Source: Arthrobacter sp. JZ12
Lineage (GTDB): Bacteria; Actinomycetota; Actinomycetes; Actinomycetales; Micrococcaceae
DNA length: 64,000 bases
Assembly: GCF_035189165.1 (NCBI RefSeq)
Contig: NZ_CP045246.1
Location: 1,798,001-1,862,000 of the forward strand
Reading direction: 5' to 3'
The notes beneath the pieces are model-generated. The model saw nothing but the letters and a program-made list of their open reading frames with translations. It was not told the origin of the DNA and did not search any database. Shown here in pieces: positions 55,706 to 64,000 of the stretch (positions are counted from its first letter, which is position 1; each line of letters starts with the position of its first letter). Made by a program: the position numbers and the translations under genes.

Positions 55706-55740
55706 AAACCTCGTTCCTCCACTTTGGAGGAACGAGGTTT
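55706..55740. terminator. Bidirectional terminator after tRNA-Val
   Basis: A perfect 16-bp stem (55706-55721 and 55725-55740) with a T run on the plus-strand side. Its left arm begins AAA, giving a T-tract on the minus strand for the tRNA transcript. Confidence 0.93.
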
Positions 55741-55743
55741 TTT

Positions 55744-55819
55744 TGGTGGGTCCTACCGGGATCGAACCGATGACATCCACGGTGTAAACGTGGCGCTCTA
55801 CCAGCTGAGCTAAAGACCC
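55744..55819 (-). tRNA. tRNA-Val (TAC anticodon)
   Basis: The acceptor GGGTCTT pairs with AGGACCC through one wobble pair (T-G), and CCA is encoded at 55744-55746. The anticodon stem CCACG/CGTGG holds the loop TTTACAC. A TAGAGT hexamer (about 55871-55876) upstream may be the -10. Confidence 0.95.
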
Positions 55820-55913
55820 TTGCCGCGGTTCCGGGGTTCGAAACGCCCCTCACCACGAGGAATTACTCTACCGGACCGATGCCCTTGAAAGCCAATCGAC
55901 CACCTCAGGCCCT

Positions 55914-56864
55914 TCAGTCAGGTCCGGCGCCAGCCTCGCCCAGGTCGGGAAGTGCCTCGGCCAGATACGCCAGGGACTCCGAAACACCCAGTTCCAACTT
56001 CAGGGAAGCGAATTCGTCGCCCCGTGTCGAGCCCCGATTGATAATCACCACGGGCTTGCCGTCTTTGGCTGCGTGGCGGACAAAACGGAGGCCGCTCATC
56101 ACCGTCAGTGAGGATCCGGCAACCAGCAGTGCACCGGCGTCGTCAACCATTGCGTAAGCACGCGCCACACGGTCCTTAGGCACATTCTCGCCGAAGTAGA
56201 CGAAGTCGGGCTTGAGCATGCCGCCGCAGATAGGACATGGCGCGATGTTGAAGCCCGCGGTATCGTCCACGTCGGCGTCAGCATCCGGGGCGACATCACC
56301 GGCGTCGCCCGCAGTGTCGAGGTAGCCCGGATTCAGCTCCTCGAGCAACCGCGCAATTTCATGTCGTGTGAAAGCGCTGCGGCAGTCCAGACACACCACG
56401 CGGTCGTAGGTTCCGTGGAGATCAACCACGTTGGTGCTGCCGGCCACGGTGTGAAGCCGGTCGACGTTCTGGGTGATCAGGCCGGTCAGGAGCCCCCGGC
56501 GCTCCATGCGCGCGATGGCAATATGTCCGCCGTTGGGGTCAGCCCTGCGCAGATGGTGCCAGCCCACGTGGTTTCGAGCCCAGTAGCGCCTCCGCAGCGC
56601 TTCATCCCCCACGAACTGCTGATAGGTCATGGGATTGCGCGGAACGGAATTGGGTCCGCGGTAGTCCGGTATGCCGGAGTCCGTGCTCAGGCCGGCCCCT
56701 GTCAAGACGGCCAGCCGCCTGCCGCCCAGGAGTTCGACGGCGGGTTGCAGCTCCGATTCGTCCGACGCCGAGACGTGTACCCGAGGCGCCGCTTCAGATC
56801 GGGCAAACCCGGTGGTCCCGAAACCCGGTAGCGACGAGGCATGCGGCAACGACGACGAATTCAT
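55914..56864 (-). CDS. NAD-dependent protein deacylase (sirtuin)
   Basis: A 316-residue Sir2-family protein. NAD-binding GAGLSTDSGIPDYRGP, TQNVDRLH with the catalytic-type DLHGTYDRV His, and the zinc pairs CLDC and CPIC are present. Between the Cys pairs an Asp-rich insertion of about 20 residues (DTAGDAGDVAPDADADVDD) is added. It would remove acyl groups from lysines. The ATG overlaps the peroxiredoxin stop as ATGA (56861-56864). Confidence 0.93.
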   Translation of the reverse strand: MNSSSLPHASSLPGFGTTGFARSEAAPRVHVSASDESELQPAVELLGGRRLAVLTGAGLSTDSGIPDYRGPNSVPRNPMTYQQFVGDEALRRRYWARNHVGWHHLRRADPNGGHIAIARMERRGLLTGLITQNVDRLHTVAGSTNVVDLHGTYDRVVCLDCRSAFTRHEIARLLEELNPGYLDTAGDAGDVAPDADADVDDTAGFNIAPCPICGGMLKPDFVYFGENVPKDRVARAYAMVDDAGALLVAGSSLTVMSGLRFVRHAAKDGKPVVIINRGSTRGDEFASLKLELGVSESLAYLAEALPDLGEAGAGPD

Positions 56865-57346
56865 TGCCTGCTCACCGGCGCCTCCGCAAGCTCCCCCAGC
56901 GCTGCTCGGTAATCGTCGAAGGACCGCGCCTGCCCTGGCGGTGCATCAATCCGGGAGCGCAGAGTCCCCTCCTGGTCTAGGAAGAACGTTGCGCGCCCGG
57001 CATGGCCCAACGACGCGTCCAGAACTCCGTAACGATCGGCGACCGCACCGTGCGGCCAGAAATCAGCCAGGAGGTCAAAGGTGTAGCCCCGCTCATCAGA
57101 GTATGCGCGCAGCGCGTACTTGGAATCGGTCGAGATTGCGAGCAGGCGTGCTCCATGCCGCTCGAACTCGCCCAGCTCGCTCTGAAGTACGTCCAACTCG
57201 TCAGTACAGACGCGAGAAAAGGCGAAAGGGTAGAAAACCAGTACGACGGCGCTGCCACGCAAACCTTCAAGGCTCACCGGTTCCCCATGCTGGTTGGGAA
57301 GCTGGAAGCCGGGAGCTGACACTCCGGGCGCTGGCCGGTTGTCCAA
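56861..57346 (-). CDS. Peroxiredoxin (AhpE-like)
   Basis: A 161-residue thioredoxin-fold peroxidase. The peroxidatic Cys is in YPFAFSRVCTDE and the following structure matches the 1-Cys AhpE type of actinobacteria, reduced by mycothiol/mycoredoxin in mycobacteria. No clear resolving Cys is seen. TTG 57346 lies 2 nt past the DUF3052 stop and gives the expected N-terminal length; longer extensions to 57577 overlap DUF3052 in another frame. Coupled with both neighbours. Confidence 0.9.
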   Translation of the reverse strand: MDNRPAPGVSAPGFQLPNQHGEPVSLEGLRGSAVVLVFYPFAFSRVCTDELDVLQSELGEFERHGARLLAISTDSKYALRAYSDERGYTFDLLADFWPHGAVADRYGVLDASLGHAGRATFFLDQEGTLRSRIDAPPGQARSFDDYRAALGELAEAPVSRQ

Positions 57347-57348
57347 AG

Positions 57349-57768
57349 CTACTGCTTGCGGCGGCTTACAAGGCGGGTTGCAGCCCAATCCCGTGAAACT
57401 CCCGCTGAGGAGGTGGCGTGCAGTCCGGCTGTGGGAGCAGCTTCCTGAATTTCCGACGGCGGCACGTAGCCTTCCCGGCCTGACTTCGGGGTGAGAACCC
57501 AGATCACTCCTCCGTCGTCGAGGCAGCCAAGCGAGTCCACCAACGCGTCGACAAGGTCGCCGTCGTCGGACCGCCACCAGAGCACAACGCCGTCGACAAC
57601 ATCCTGGTCATCCTCGGTGAGGAGTTCCGAGCCGATTTCATCTTCAAGGTCTGCGCGGAAATCGAAATCCACGTCCTCGTCGTATCCGAGCTCCTGAACA
57701 AGGTCGCCATCCTTGAAACCCAACTTGTCCGCCACGCTACCTGCGGTGGTGGCTTCGGCCTCGCTCAC
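57349..57768 (-). CDS. DUF3052 domain-containing protein
   Basis: A 139-residue acidic protein of the actinobacterial DUF3052 family, function unknown. It contains VADKLGFKDGDLVQELGYDEDVD and the DDGGVIWVLTPKSGREGYV block. The GTG start has GGGAGGA 7 nt before it. It heads the three-gene operon with the peroxiredoxin and sirtuin genes, and is divergent from aceE as in related genomes. Confidence 0.9.
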   Translation of the reverse strand: MSEAEATTAGSVADKLGFKDGDLVQELGYDEDVDFDFRADLEDEIGSELLTEDDQDVVDGVVLWWRSDDGDLVDALVDSLGCLDDGGVIWVLTPKSGREGYVPPSEIQEAAPTAGLHATSSAGVSRDWAATRLVSRRKQ

Positions 57769-58217
57769 TTCATTCCTCCCGAAAGGCTGTATTCGTGCGA
57801 TGACATCACGTTGCGCATCCTGCGCGCTTCGCCGTGCGCTCTACCGTGCGCCTCACGCGCCTCCTGCTTCACAGCCACCGTACGTTGATATGCATTATTA
57901 CCAGCCAACACGGTTAAAGGCTACGCTTCAACCCGCCCGCACGGCATCGTTGAACGAGCAAGGCGCTGCCCTTCCTGCCCATTCCAGCCGCGGCACTCAC
58001 CGGTCGCTGCCCGTCGAAGGCAGTCCGTTAGCCACGTAACGTGAGCCCACCCCTTTCGCCTCCAGCTACGCATGTCACGCTGCGCGGGGCTAGAGTGGCA
58101 CAGTGAATCCAAGGTCAGGCAAACACCGACCGGGTTTTGGCAGCTTCGTCGAGCAACGGCCCGAAGCACACAGTCGTAGAGCTCGCAGACATAATCTGCG
58201 GATTGAGAGGATTGAGC
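57769..58217. other. Divergent promoter region between DUF3052 and aceE
   Basis: About 450 bp without a supported gene. A TAGAGT hexamer at 58091-58096 may be the aceE -10. AT-rich bases around 57885-57900 may hold a minus-strand promoter for DUF3052. No recognisable operator was found. In-frame read-through upstream of aceE to 58137 is rejected as coding because the ATG at 58218 has a good ribosome-binding site. Confidence 0.5.
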
Positions 58218-60962
58218 ATGGTTGCTGATCAGGGAATCGTCGGTTCGGCGCCCGGCCGGGATTCGGATCCCGAAGAGACGGCTGAGTGGGTCGAATCGTT
58301 TGATCAGCTGGTTGATGCGCGCGGATCAGAACGCGCCCGCGAAGTGCTTGGACGCTTGCTGGCCCGTGCGGGAGGCCGTTCTGTAGGTCTGCCCAGCGTC
58401 ATCACCACTGACTATGTGAACACCATCCCGGTCGACGAGGAGCCGGAGTTCCCCGGCGACGAGGAGATTGAGCGCAAGTACCGTGCCTGGATGCGCTGGA
58501 ACGCCGCGGTCATGGTTCACCGCTCGCAGCGCCCCGAGATCGGTGTCGGCGGACATATCTCCACTTACGCGGGAGCTGCCACGCTGTATGAAGTTGGCTT
58601 CAACCACTTCTTCAAGGGCAAAGACCACCCGAGCGGCGGGGACCAGGTCTTCTTCCAGGGTCACGCTTCACCCGGCATGTACGCGCGCGCTTTCCTTGAG
58701 GGCCGTCTGACGGAAGAGGACCTCGACGGTTTCCGTCAGGAGAAGTCGAAGGAGGGCCACGCGCTTTCCTCCTATCCGCACCCGCGACTGATGCCGGAGT
58801 TCTGGGAGTTTCCCACCGTCTCGATGGGCATCGGTCCCATGAATGCGATCTACCAGGCGCAGTCCAACCGTTACCTTCACAACCGCGGAATCAAGGACAC
58901 CAGTGAACAGCAGGTCTGGGCCTTCCTCGGCGACGGCGAGATGGACGAACCCGAGTCACGCGGCCTCCTCCAATTGGCTGCCAATGACGGGTTGGACAAC
59001 CTTAACTTCGTCATCAACTGCAACCTGCAGCGCCTCGACGGGCCAGTTCGCGGCAACGGCAAGATCATGCAGGAACTTGAGGCCTTCTTCCGCGGCGCAG
59101 GCTGGAACGTCATCAAGGTCGTGTGGGGCCGGGAGTGGGACAACCTGCTGGCAAAGGACACCACCGGTGACCTGGTCAAGATCATGAACGAAACCGCCGA
59201 CGGCGACTACCAGACCTATAAGGCTGAGTCCGGTGGTTTTGTGCGCGACCACTTCTTCGGCAAGACGCCGGTAACCAAGGACCTGGTTGCCGATATGACG
59301 GACGCCGAAGTTTGGAACCTCAAGCGCGGCGGGCACGATTACCGCAAGGTCTACGCCGCGTACAAGGCCGCCACGGAATTCAAGGGCAAGCCCACGGTCA
59401 TCCTGGCGAAGACGGTCAAGGGCTACGGCCTCGGCCCCCACTTCGAGGGCCGTAACGCCACCCACCAGATGAAGAAGCTCACCAATGCCGACCTCAAGGC
59501 ATTCCGTGACCACTTGCGCGTCCCGGTCACCGACGAACAGATCGACGCTGACCTATACAACGCTCCGTATTACCACCCGGGCCCGGATGCCCCGGAGATC
59601 CAGTACATGCTGGATCGGCGACGCAAGCTGGGCGGTTTCCTGCCCGAGCGGCGCACGAAGCACGCCGAGACGGTTCTGCCCGGCGAGAAGGCGTACGAGG
59701 TGGCCAAGCGCGGCTCCGGCAAGCAGCAGGCCGCTACCACCATGGCGTTCGTCAGGTTGCTCAAGGACCTGATGCGCGACAAGGAGTTCGGCAAACGGAT
59801 TGTGCCGATCATCCCCGACGAAGCACGTACCTTCGGTATGGACTCCTTCTTCCCGACCGCGAAGATCTACAACCCGAAGGGCCAGAACTACCTGTCGGTG
59901 GACCGGGAACTCGTGCTCGCCTACAAGGAGTCCATCGAGGGCCAGATCCTGCACGCAGGAATCAACGAAGCGGGTTCTGTGGCAGCGTTCACCGCAGCAG
60001 GAACCGCATACGCAACGCACGGCCAACCGTTGATTCCGATCTACGTGTTCTATTCAATGTTCGGCTTCCAGCGCACGGGTGATTCCTTCTGGGCGGCGGG
60101 CGACCAGATGACTCGTGGGTTCATCATCGGCGCAACAGCCGGACGGACCACGCTTACAGGAGAAGGCCTGCAGCACGCAGACGGCCACTCGCCCATCCTG
60201 GCCTCAACCAATCCTGCCGTCGTCACCTACGATCCCGCCTACGGCTATGAGATCGGGTACATCATGCGCGACGGACTCGAGCGCATGTACGGTAACGGCA
60301 ACGCGGTCTCGGGCACCGATCCCAACGTCATGTACTACCTGACGGTCTACAACGAGCCGATCGTCCAGCCGGCCGAGCCCGAGAACCTCGACGTGAACGG
60401 CCTGCTGCGCGGTATCTACAAGTTGCAGGACGGACACCAGGCAGAGAACACGCCGAAGGCCCAGATCCTCGCTTCCGGCGTCGCCGTTCCGTGGGCACTG
60501 GAAGCACAGCGGATCCTTTCGGACGAGTGGGGCGTGTCCGCAGACGTCTGGTCGGTCACTTCCTGGAACGAATTGCGCCGTGACGCTGTCGCGGCGGAAG
60601 AGGAGACATTCCTCAACCCGGATGCGGAGCCCAGGGTTCCTTTTGTCACCCAACAGCTCGGCAACGCACCCGGTCCGGTTGTAGCGGTCTCCGACTACAT
60701 GAAGGCGGTGCCTGACCAGATCCGGCAGTTCCTTCCGCAGGACTTCGCTACCCTCGGCGCCGACGGATTCGGATTTTCCGACACCCGTGCTGCGGCCCGC
60801 CGGTTCTTCAAGATCGACTCTCACTCCGTCGTCGTAAGGACGCTGCAGTTGCTCGCCAAGCGAGGCGAGGTCGATTCCAATGCGCCGCGTCAGGCGATTG
60901 AGAAGTACTCACTCCTTGACGTCAATGCCGGAACCACCGGCAACGCCGGGGGCGATTCCTAG
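58218..60962 (+). CDS. aceE: Pyruvate dehydrogenase E1 component (homodimeric)
   Basis: A 914-residue thiamine-diphosphate enzyme oxidatively decarboxylating pyruvate for the PDH complex. The ThDP-binding motif [15 protein letters not shown] is near residues 238-272. [10 protein letters not shown]-like [13 protein letters not shown] at the start and [21 protein letters not shown] follow the family. ATG 58218 is chosen because GAGAGGA lies 8 nt upstream. A terminator hairpin follows. No E2 or E3 gene is nearby. Confidence 0.95.
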   Translation: MVADQGIVGSAPGRDSDPEETAEWVESFDQLVDARGSERAREVLGRLLARAGGRSVGLPSVITTDYVNTIPVDEEPEFPGDEEIERKYRAWMRWNAAVMVHRSQRPEIGVGGHISTYAGAATLYEVGFNHFFKGKDHPSGGDQVFFQGHASPGMYARAFLEGRLTEEDLDGFRQEKSKEGHALSSYPHPRLMPEFWEFPTVSMGIGPMNAIYQAQSNRYLHNRGIKDTSEQQVWAFLGDGEMDEPESRGLLQLAANDGLDNLNFVINCNLQRLDGPVRGNGKIMQELEAFFRGAGWNVIKVVWGREWDNLLAKDTTGDLVKIMNETADGDYQTYKAESGGFVRDHFFGKTPVTKDLVADMTDAEVWNLKRGGHDYRKVYAAYKAATEFKGKPTVILAKTVKGYGLGPHFEGRNATHQMKKLTNADLKAFRDHLRVPVTDEQIDADLYNAPYYHPGPDAPEIQYMLDRRRKLGGFLPERRTKHAETVLPGEKAYEVAKRGSGKQQAATTMAFVRLLKDLMRDKEFGKRIVPIIPDEARTFGMDSFFPTAKIYNPKGQNYLSVDRELVLAYKESIEGQILHAGINEAGSVAAFTAAGTAYATHGQPLIPIYVFYSMFGFQRTGDSFWAAGDQMTRGFIIGATAGRTTLTGEGLQHADGHSPILASTNPAVVTYDPAYGYEIGYIMRDGLERMYGNGNAVSGTDPNVMYYLTVYNEPIVQPAEPENLDVNGLLRGIYKLQDGHQAENTPKAQILASGVAVPWALEAQRILSDEWGVSADVWSVTSWNELRRDAVAAEEETFLNPDAEPRVPFVTQQLGNAPGPVVAVSDYMKAVPDQIRQFLPQDFATLGADGFGFSDTRAAARRFFKIDSHSVVVRTLQLLAKRGEVDSNAPRQAIEKYSLLDVNAGTTGNAGGDS

Positions 60963-60976
60963 CCAGACCCGTAACG

Positions 60977-61015
60977 GCAGGATCTGCTGGCTCGAATGAG
61001 ACCAGCAGATCCTGC
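60977..61015 (+). terminator. Terminator after aceE
   Basis: A 14-bp stem (60977-60990 and 61002-61015) with an 11-nt loop, then TGCCGTTTA. It separates aceE from fasR. Confidence 0.75.
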
Positions 61016-61032
61016 TGCCGTTTAACCGCTCC

Positions 61033-61055
61033 TTTGTAGCCTTTGTACAAAATGG
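61033..61055 (+). promoter_or_regulatory. Candidate FasR operator upstream of fasR
   Basis: TTTGTA-N7-TACAAA (61033-61051) followed by ATGG forms a 6-bp inverted repeat. The same 23-nt pattern with 18 matches recurs before fabD at 62320-62342. It lies at about -55 to -33 from the fasR start codon, upstream of the -10 TATGCT (61076-61081), so it may mediate autoregulation. Confidence 0.65.
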
Positions 61056-61087
61056 AGCACCGGCATACCGGGCCGTATGCTCAAGAT

Positions 61088-62326
61088 ATGGCTACATCCG
61101 ATTCCGCGAGGGGCTCGTCGCTGCCCGCCCCTGACCCGAACACGGTGGATCGCCTTCGGACGCAGATCGGGGCTTTGTCCACGGCAACCCTGAAGCAGCT
61201 TGACTCCTCCCTGCCCTGGTACCGGAACCTGCGCCCTGATGAGAGGTCGGCGCTGGGACTCGTCGCGCAAAAGGGCATCGCGTCCTTCGTCAACTGGTAT
61301 CAGAAGCCGGTATCCCCGGCATGGGTTCTCAGCGACGTGTTCGGCACCGCACCCACGGAGCTCACGCGCTCCATCAGTCTCCAAAAGGCCCTGCAGCTGA
61401 TCCGCGTGGTGGTACAGGTCGTGGAGGACCAGGTACCGGACCTCGCCTCGGACGCTGACCAGGGCCTCCTGCGGGAAGCCGTGCTCCGCTATTCGAGGGA
61501 AGTCGCATTCGCAGCAGCTGACGTGTACGCACGCGCGGCGGAGACCCGAGGCTCGTGGGACACCCGGCTGGAAGCCCTGGTGGTGGATGCCATCCTCCGG
61601 GGCGAAAGTTCCGACGCGCTCCGCTCGAGGATCGCTGCCGTCGGGTGGAAATCACAGGCTCCCATTACGGTCATGGTGGGCAGTTCACCGGCTGAACCGA
61701 ACGCGATGTTCCTCAATGAACTCCGGCGGACCACCGGAAGGCTCGCAGAGGACATCCTGGTCGGTATTCAGGGTGACCGGCTCATCCTGGTTCTTGGCGG
61801 CGTCCAGGATCCGGACAGCGCATACGGCCGGCTGAGCGATCTGTTCGGTCCCGGTCCCGTGGTCTACGGCCCGGAAGCCGAGTCCCTGGTTGCAGCCAGC
61901 AGCTCAGCGCAGGCAGCATTCGCCGGATTGACGGCTGCCCGGGCGTGGCCGTCGGCACCCCGGCCTGTAGCGGCCGACGACCTGTGGCCGGAACGCGTTA
62001 TTTCGGGTGACGATACTGCGCGCAGGGCACTGCTGCGGAATATCTACCGGCCGCTGGCGAACGCGCAGAACGGCCTGGAAGAGACCCTGTCTGCCTATCT
62101 GGCGCTCGGTCATTCGCTCGAGGCCACTTCCCGTGAACTGTTCGTGCATGCCAATACCGTCAGGTACCGCCTGCGCCGGGTCTGCGATATCACCGGGTGG
62201 GATCCGCTGCTCCCCCGGGAGGCCTTCGTCCTGCAAACTGCCCTGGTCATCGGCCGCCTCGCTCCACCCATCAAGGGCGTTCCCGACCGCTCGTCAACGC
62301 GGCTCGACCGGGCTTCGTCGTTGTAG
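61088..62326 (+). CDS. fasR: PucR-family transcriptional regulator of fatty-acid synthesis (FasR/MabR-like)
   Basis: A 412-residue DNA-binding regulator. A large N-terminal sensory region comes first. The C-terminal HTH of the PucR/CdaR type has YLALGHSLEATSRELFVHANTVRYRLRRVCDITG. In Streptomyces FasR and in mycobacteria MabR, such proteins sit directly before fabD and control the FAS-II operon. The same order is seen here, with a 78-bp gap to fabD. ATG 61088 is chosen since TATGCT is 6 nt upstream; leaderless. Confidence 0.9.
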   Translation: MATSDSARGSSLPAPDPNTVDRLRTQIGALSTATLKQLDSSLPWYRNLRPDERSALGLVAQKGIASFVNWYQKPVSPAWVLSDVFGTAPTELTRSISLQKALQLIRVVVQVVEDQVPDLASDADQGLLREAVLRYSREVAFAAADVYARAAETRGSWDTRLEALVVDAILRGESSDALRSRIAAVGWKSQAPITVMVGSSPAEPNAMFLNELRRTTGRLAEDILVGIQGDRLILVLGGVQDPDSAYGRLSDLFGPGPVVYGPEAESLVAASSSAQAAFAGLTAARAWPSAPRPVAADDLWPERVISGDDTARRALLRNIYRPLANAQNGLEETLSAYLALGHSLEATSRELFVHANTVRYRLRRVCDITGWDPLLPREAFVLQTALVIGRLAPPIKGVPDRSSTRLDRASSL

Positions 62327-62342
62327 ACTTCCTACAAAGTGG
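62320..62342 (+). promoter_or_regulatory. Candidate FasR operator upstream of fabD
   Basis: TTGTA-N7-TACAA (62321-62337) followed by AGTGG, overlapping the fasR stop codon. It matches the site before fasR at 18 of 23 positions. The fabD start is 63 bp downstream. Confidence 0.65.
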
Positions 62343-62404
62343 TTTCGGCAGCTTCGTGCACCGGAACACCGTGCTTCCTGTCCCCCATTTGGAAAGCTTA
62401 ATAC

Positions 62405-63373
62405 GTGCTTGCGATTCTCTGCCCAGGACAAGGGTCCCAGACCCCCGGATTCCTGACCCCGTGGCTTGACCTGCCAGGCGTGCGTGAGCACCTCGAAGCG
62501 CTGAGCGATGCCGCCGGTGTTGACCTGGTTCGTCACGGAACAGTCTCGGACGAGGACACAATCCGTGACACCGCGGTGGCGCAGCCCTTGATCGTTGCCG
62601 CCGGCCTGGTGGCGGCACGGGCACTGCTGGGCGACACCTCGTTGACCTCCGCGACCGTTGTTGCCGGTCACTCGGTAGGAGAGCTCACTGCTTCCGCTGT
62701 GGCGGGCGCACTCTCGGAGCGAGATGCAGTCACACTCGTGCGCACCCGTGCCAGCGCAATGGCGACGGCAGCGGCAGTAACACCTACCGGCATGAGCGCC
62801 GTGCTCGGCGGCGATCCCGAGGAAGTAGCGGCCACGCTGGAGCGCCTGGGACTGACGGCGGCCAACGCCAACGGAGGCGGCCAGATCGTCGCGGCGGGAA
62901 CCCTGGAACAACTGGCGGAGCTAGCAGCCGATCCTCCAGCCAAGGCCCGCGTCATCCCGCTGAAGGTAGCCGGTGCTTTCCACACGGAGCACATGGCTTC
63001 GGCGGTTGAAGCACTCGAGGCGCTCCGGCCCTCGCTCTCCCCCGCCGAGCCGCTGGCCACCCTGCTCTCCAATTACGACGGCGAACCCGTCGCCTCGGGT
63101 GAGACCAACCTCGACAGTCTGATCGCGCAGGTTTCCCGACCCGTTCGTTGGGACCTGTGCATGCAGCGACTGCTGGACATGGGAGTCTCCGGCGTTCTTG
63201 AGCTTCCGCCCGCAGGTACCCTGACCGGACTTGCCAAGCGGGGCATGCGGGGCACCGCCAGCCTCGCAGTCAAGGCCCCTGAAGACCTGGCCGCAGCCCG
63301 GGAGTTCATGGAAGAGCACTCCCGTACAGCTCCCCCGGCTGACGCCCCGATTGCAGCAAAAGGAACCGCGTGA
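62405..63373 (+). CDS. fabD: Malonyl-CoA:ACP transacylase
   Basis: A 322-residue serine transferase that loads malonate onto ACP. The LCPGQGSQTPGFL start, the VVAGHSVGELTA nucleophile motif and the GAFHTEHM His site are present. GTG 62405 with GGAAAG about 10 nt upstream. Its TGA overlaps the fabH GTG. Confidence 0.95.
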   Translation: MLAILCPGQGSQTPGFLTPWLDLPGVREHLEALSDAAGVDLVRHGTVSDEDTIRDTAVAQPLIVAAGLVAARALLGDTSLTSATVVAGHSVGELTASAVAGALSERDAVTLVRTRASAMATAAAVTPTGMSAVLGGDPEEVAATLERLGLTAANANGGGQIVAAGTLEQLAELAADPPAKARVIPLKVAGAFHTEHMASAVEALEALRPSLSPAEPLATLLSNYDGEPVASGETNLDSLIAQVSRPVRWDLCMQRLLDMGVSGVLELPPAGTLTGLAKRGMRGTASLAVKAPEDLAAAREFMEEHSRTAPPADAPIAAKGTA

Positions 63374-64000
63374 CTACTCCCACCCTCAAGCAAGCCGCCC
63401 TGCGCGAACACACCAAAGTCCTCGGCCTCGGCGCCTATCGTCCTGACGTGATCGTCACCAACGAGGACATCTGCCAGTGGATTGATTCCTCCGATGAGTG
63501 GATCCGCCAGCGCACCGGCATCGTGACCCGCCACCGGGCGGACAAGGACACGAGCGTCATCGATATGGCGGAAGCAGCGGCACGTGCCGCCCTCGCGGAC
63601 GCAGGAATCGAAGCATCCCAGCTCGGCGCCGTCCTGGTCTCCACGGTGACCCACCCCTATGCAACGCCTTCTGCTGCCGCGCAGCTCGCAGACCGCATCG
63701 GCGCCACGCCGGCTCCCGCCTATGACATCTCGGCAGCATGCGCAGGATACTGCTACGGCATTGCCCAGGCTGACGCCCTCGTTCATTCGGGAACCGCCGA
63801 TTACGTCCTAGTCGTCGGTGTTGAGAAGCTTTCAGACTTCATTGACAATTCCGAGCGCACTATCTCGTTCCTCCTAGGGGACGGTGCAGGTGCAGTCGTG
63901 ATCGGCCCGTCGGACACCCCCGGGATCGGTCCGTCGGTCTGGGGATCCGATGGCAGCAAGCACGAATCGATCCGAATGACCCACTCCCTTCTTGATGTGC
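63370..64000 (+). CDS. fabH: Beta-ketoacyl-ACP synthase III, 5' part (cut by window end)
   Basis: About 210 codons are present and the frame is open at the window end, so the gene continues outside. The start GTG 63370 overlaps the fabD stop (GTGA). The protein has the KAS III shape: RTGIVTRHRAD, then the active-site Cys in SAACAGYCYGI near residue 122, then GDGAGAVVIGPS. It would condense acyl-CoA with malonyl-ACP to start fatty-acid chains. His and Asn of the catalytic triad lie beyond the window. Likely to be followed by acpP and fabF. Confidence 0.95.
   Translation, partial: MTTPTLKQAALREHTKVLGLGAYRPDVIVTNEDICQWIDSSDEWIRQRTGIVTRHRADKDTSVIDMAEAAARAALADAGIEASQLGAVLVSTVTHPYATPSAAAQLADRIGATPAPAYDISAACAGYCYGIAQADALVHSGTADYVLVVGVEKLSDFIDNSERTISFLLGDGAGAVVIGPSDTPGIGPSVWGSDGSKHESIRMTHSLLDV

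Noticed and set aside
56861-57577. N-terminal extension of the peroxiredoxin to 57577
   Set aside because: The extra Arg-rich residues overlap the DUF3052 gene in another frame; the family starts near TTG 57346.

Overview
The window is a high-GC actinobacterial chromosome segment, most likely Micrococcaceae (Arthrobacter or a close relative). Pointers are the mycothiol-type nitroreductase, two clpP genes, Mycobacterium-like gene order, DUF3000/DUF3052/DUF3224/DUF4233 family genes and a FAS-II operon led by a PucR-type regulator. It is almost entirely housekeeping. I see no insertion sequence, prophage, integrase, CRISPR array or rRNA operon.

Layout. 1-6.8 kb: end of a threonine aldolase gene, a DUF3000 protein, an HRDC-type RNase D, and a two-gene fatty-acid beta-oxidation unit (thiolase plus multifunctional hydratase/dehydrogenase) behind a near-ideal promoter carrying a palindromic operator; the thiolase is frameshifted as read. 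5.8-16.4 kb: aldo/keto reductase, ndk, DUF4233, folC and ileS (with a T-box leader) on the minus strand, then an SDR and valS. 16.4-25 kb: mdnR-like nitroreductase, clpX-clpP2-clpP1-tig, two tRNAs, a Nei/Fpg glycosylase, rpiB and a Tat-exported multicopper oxidase. 25-31.4 kb: two large secreted proteins sharing a five-repeat FG-GAP-like C-terminal module. 31.6-41.4 kb: pepN, osmC-like, mscS-like, glbO-type globin, tesB, ettA, a lipoprotein, ssb, tRNA-Arg and DUF3224. 41.4-48.2 kb: MptB-like mannosyltransferase, orn, tRNA-His, acyl-CoA dehydrogenase, def, an MFS transporter and rnpB. 48.2-57.8 kb: yaaA, an RNase HI-VOC fusion, a zinc-ribbon coiled-coil protein, a Nif3-like protein, a sulfur group (msrA, cysK, cysE), gnd, tRNA-Val, and a DUF3052-peroxiredoxin-sirtuin operon. 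57.8-64 kb: aceE, then the FAS-II operon fasR-fabD-fabH, cut by the window end.

Much of the order (ndk, DUF4233, folC, valS, clpX, clpP2, clpP1, tig, nei, rpiB, the Rv2466c homologue, pepN, glbO, ettA, ssb) resembles the M. tuberculosis Rv2445c-Rv2478c region as I remember it, so this is an old conserved block with local insertions.

Functional themes are protein quality control (ClpXP, trigger factor, PepN, Def, MsrA), translation (IleS, ValS, EttA, rnpB, five tRNAs), fatty-acid synthesis and breakdown, and thiol/oxidative stress. The most interesting items are the RNase HI-VOC fusion, the duplicated unrecognised domain in the 1119-residue secreted protein, the fadA operator, the paired FasR-type operators, and a recurrent -10-like hexamer exactly 6 nt before start codons that points to leaderless transcription.
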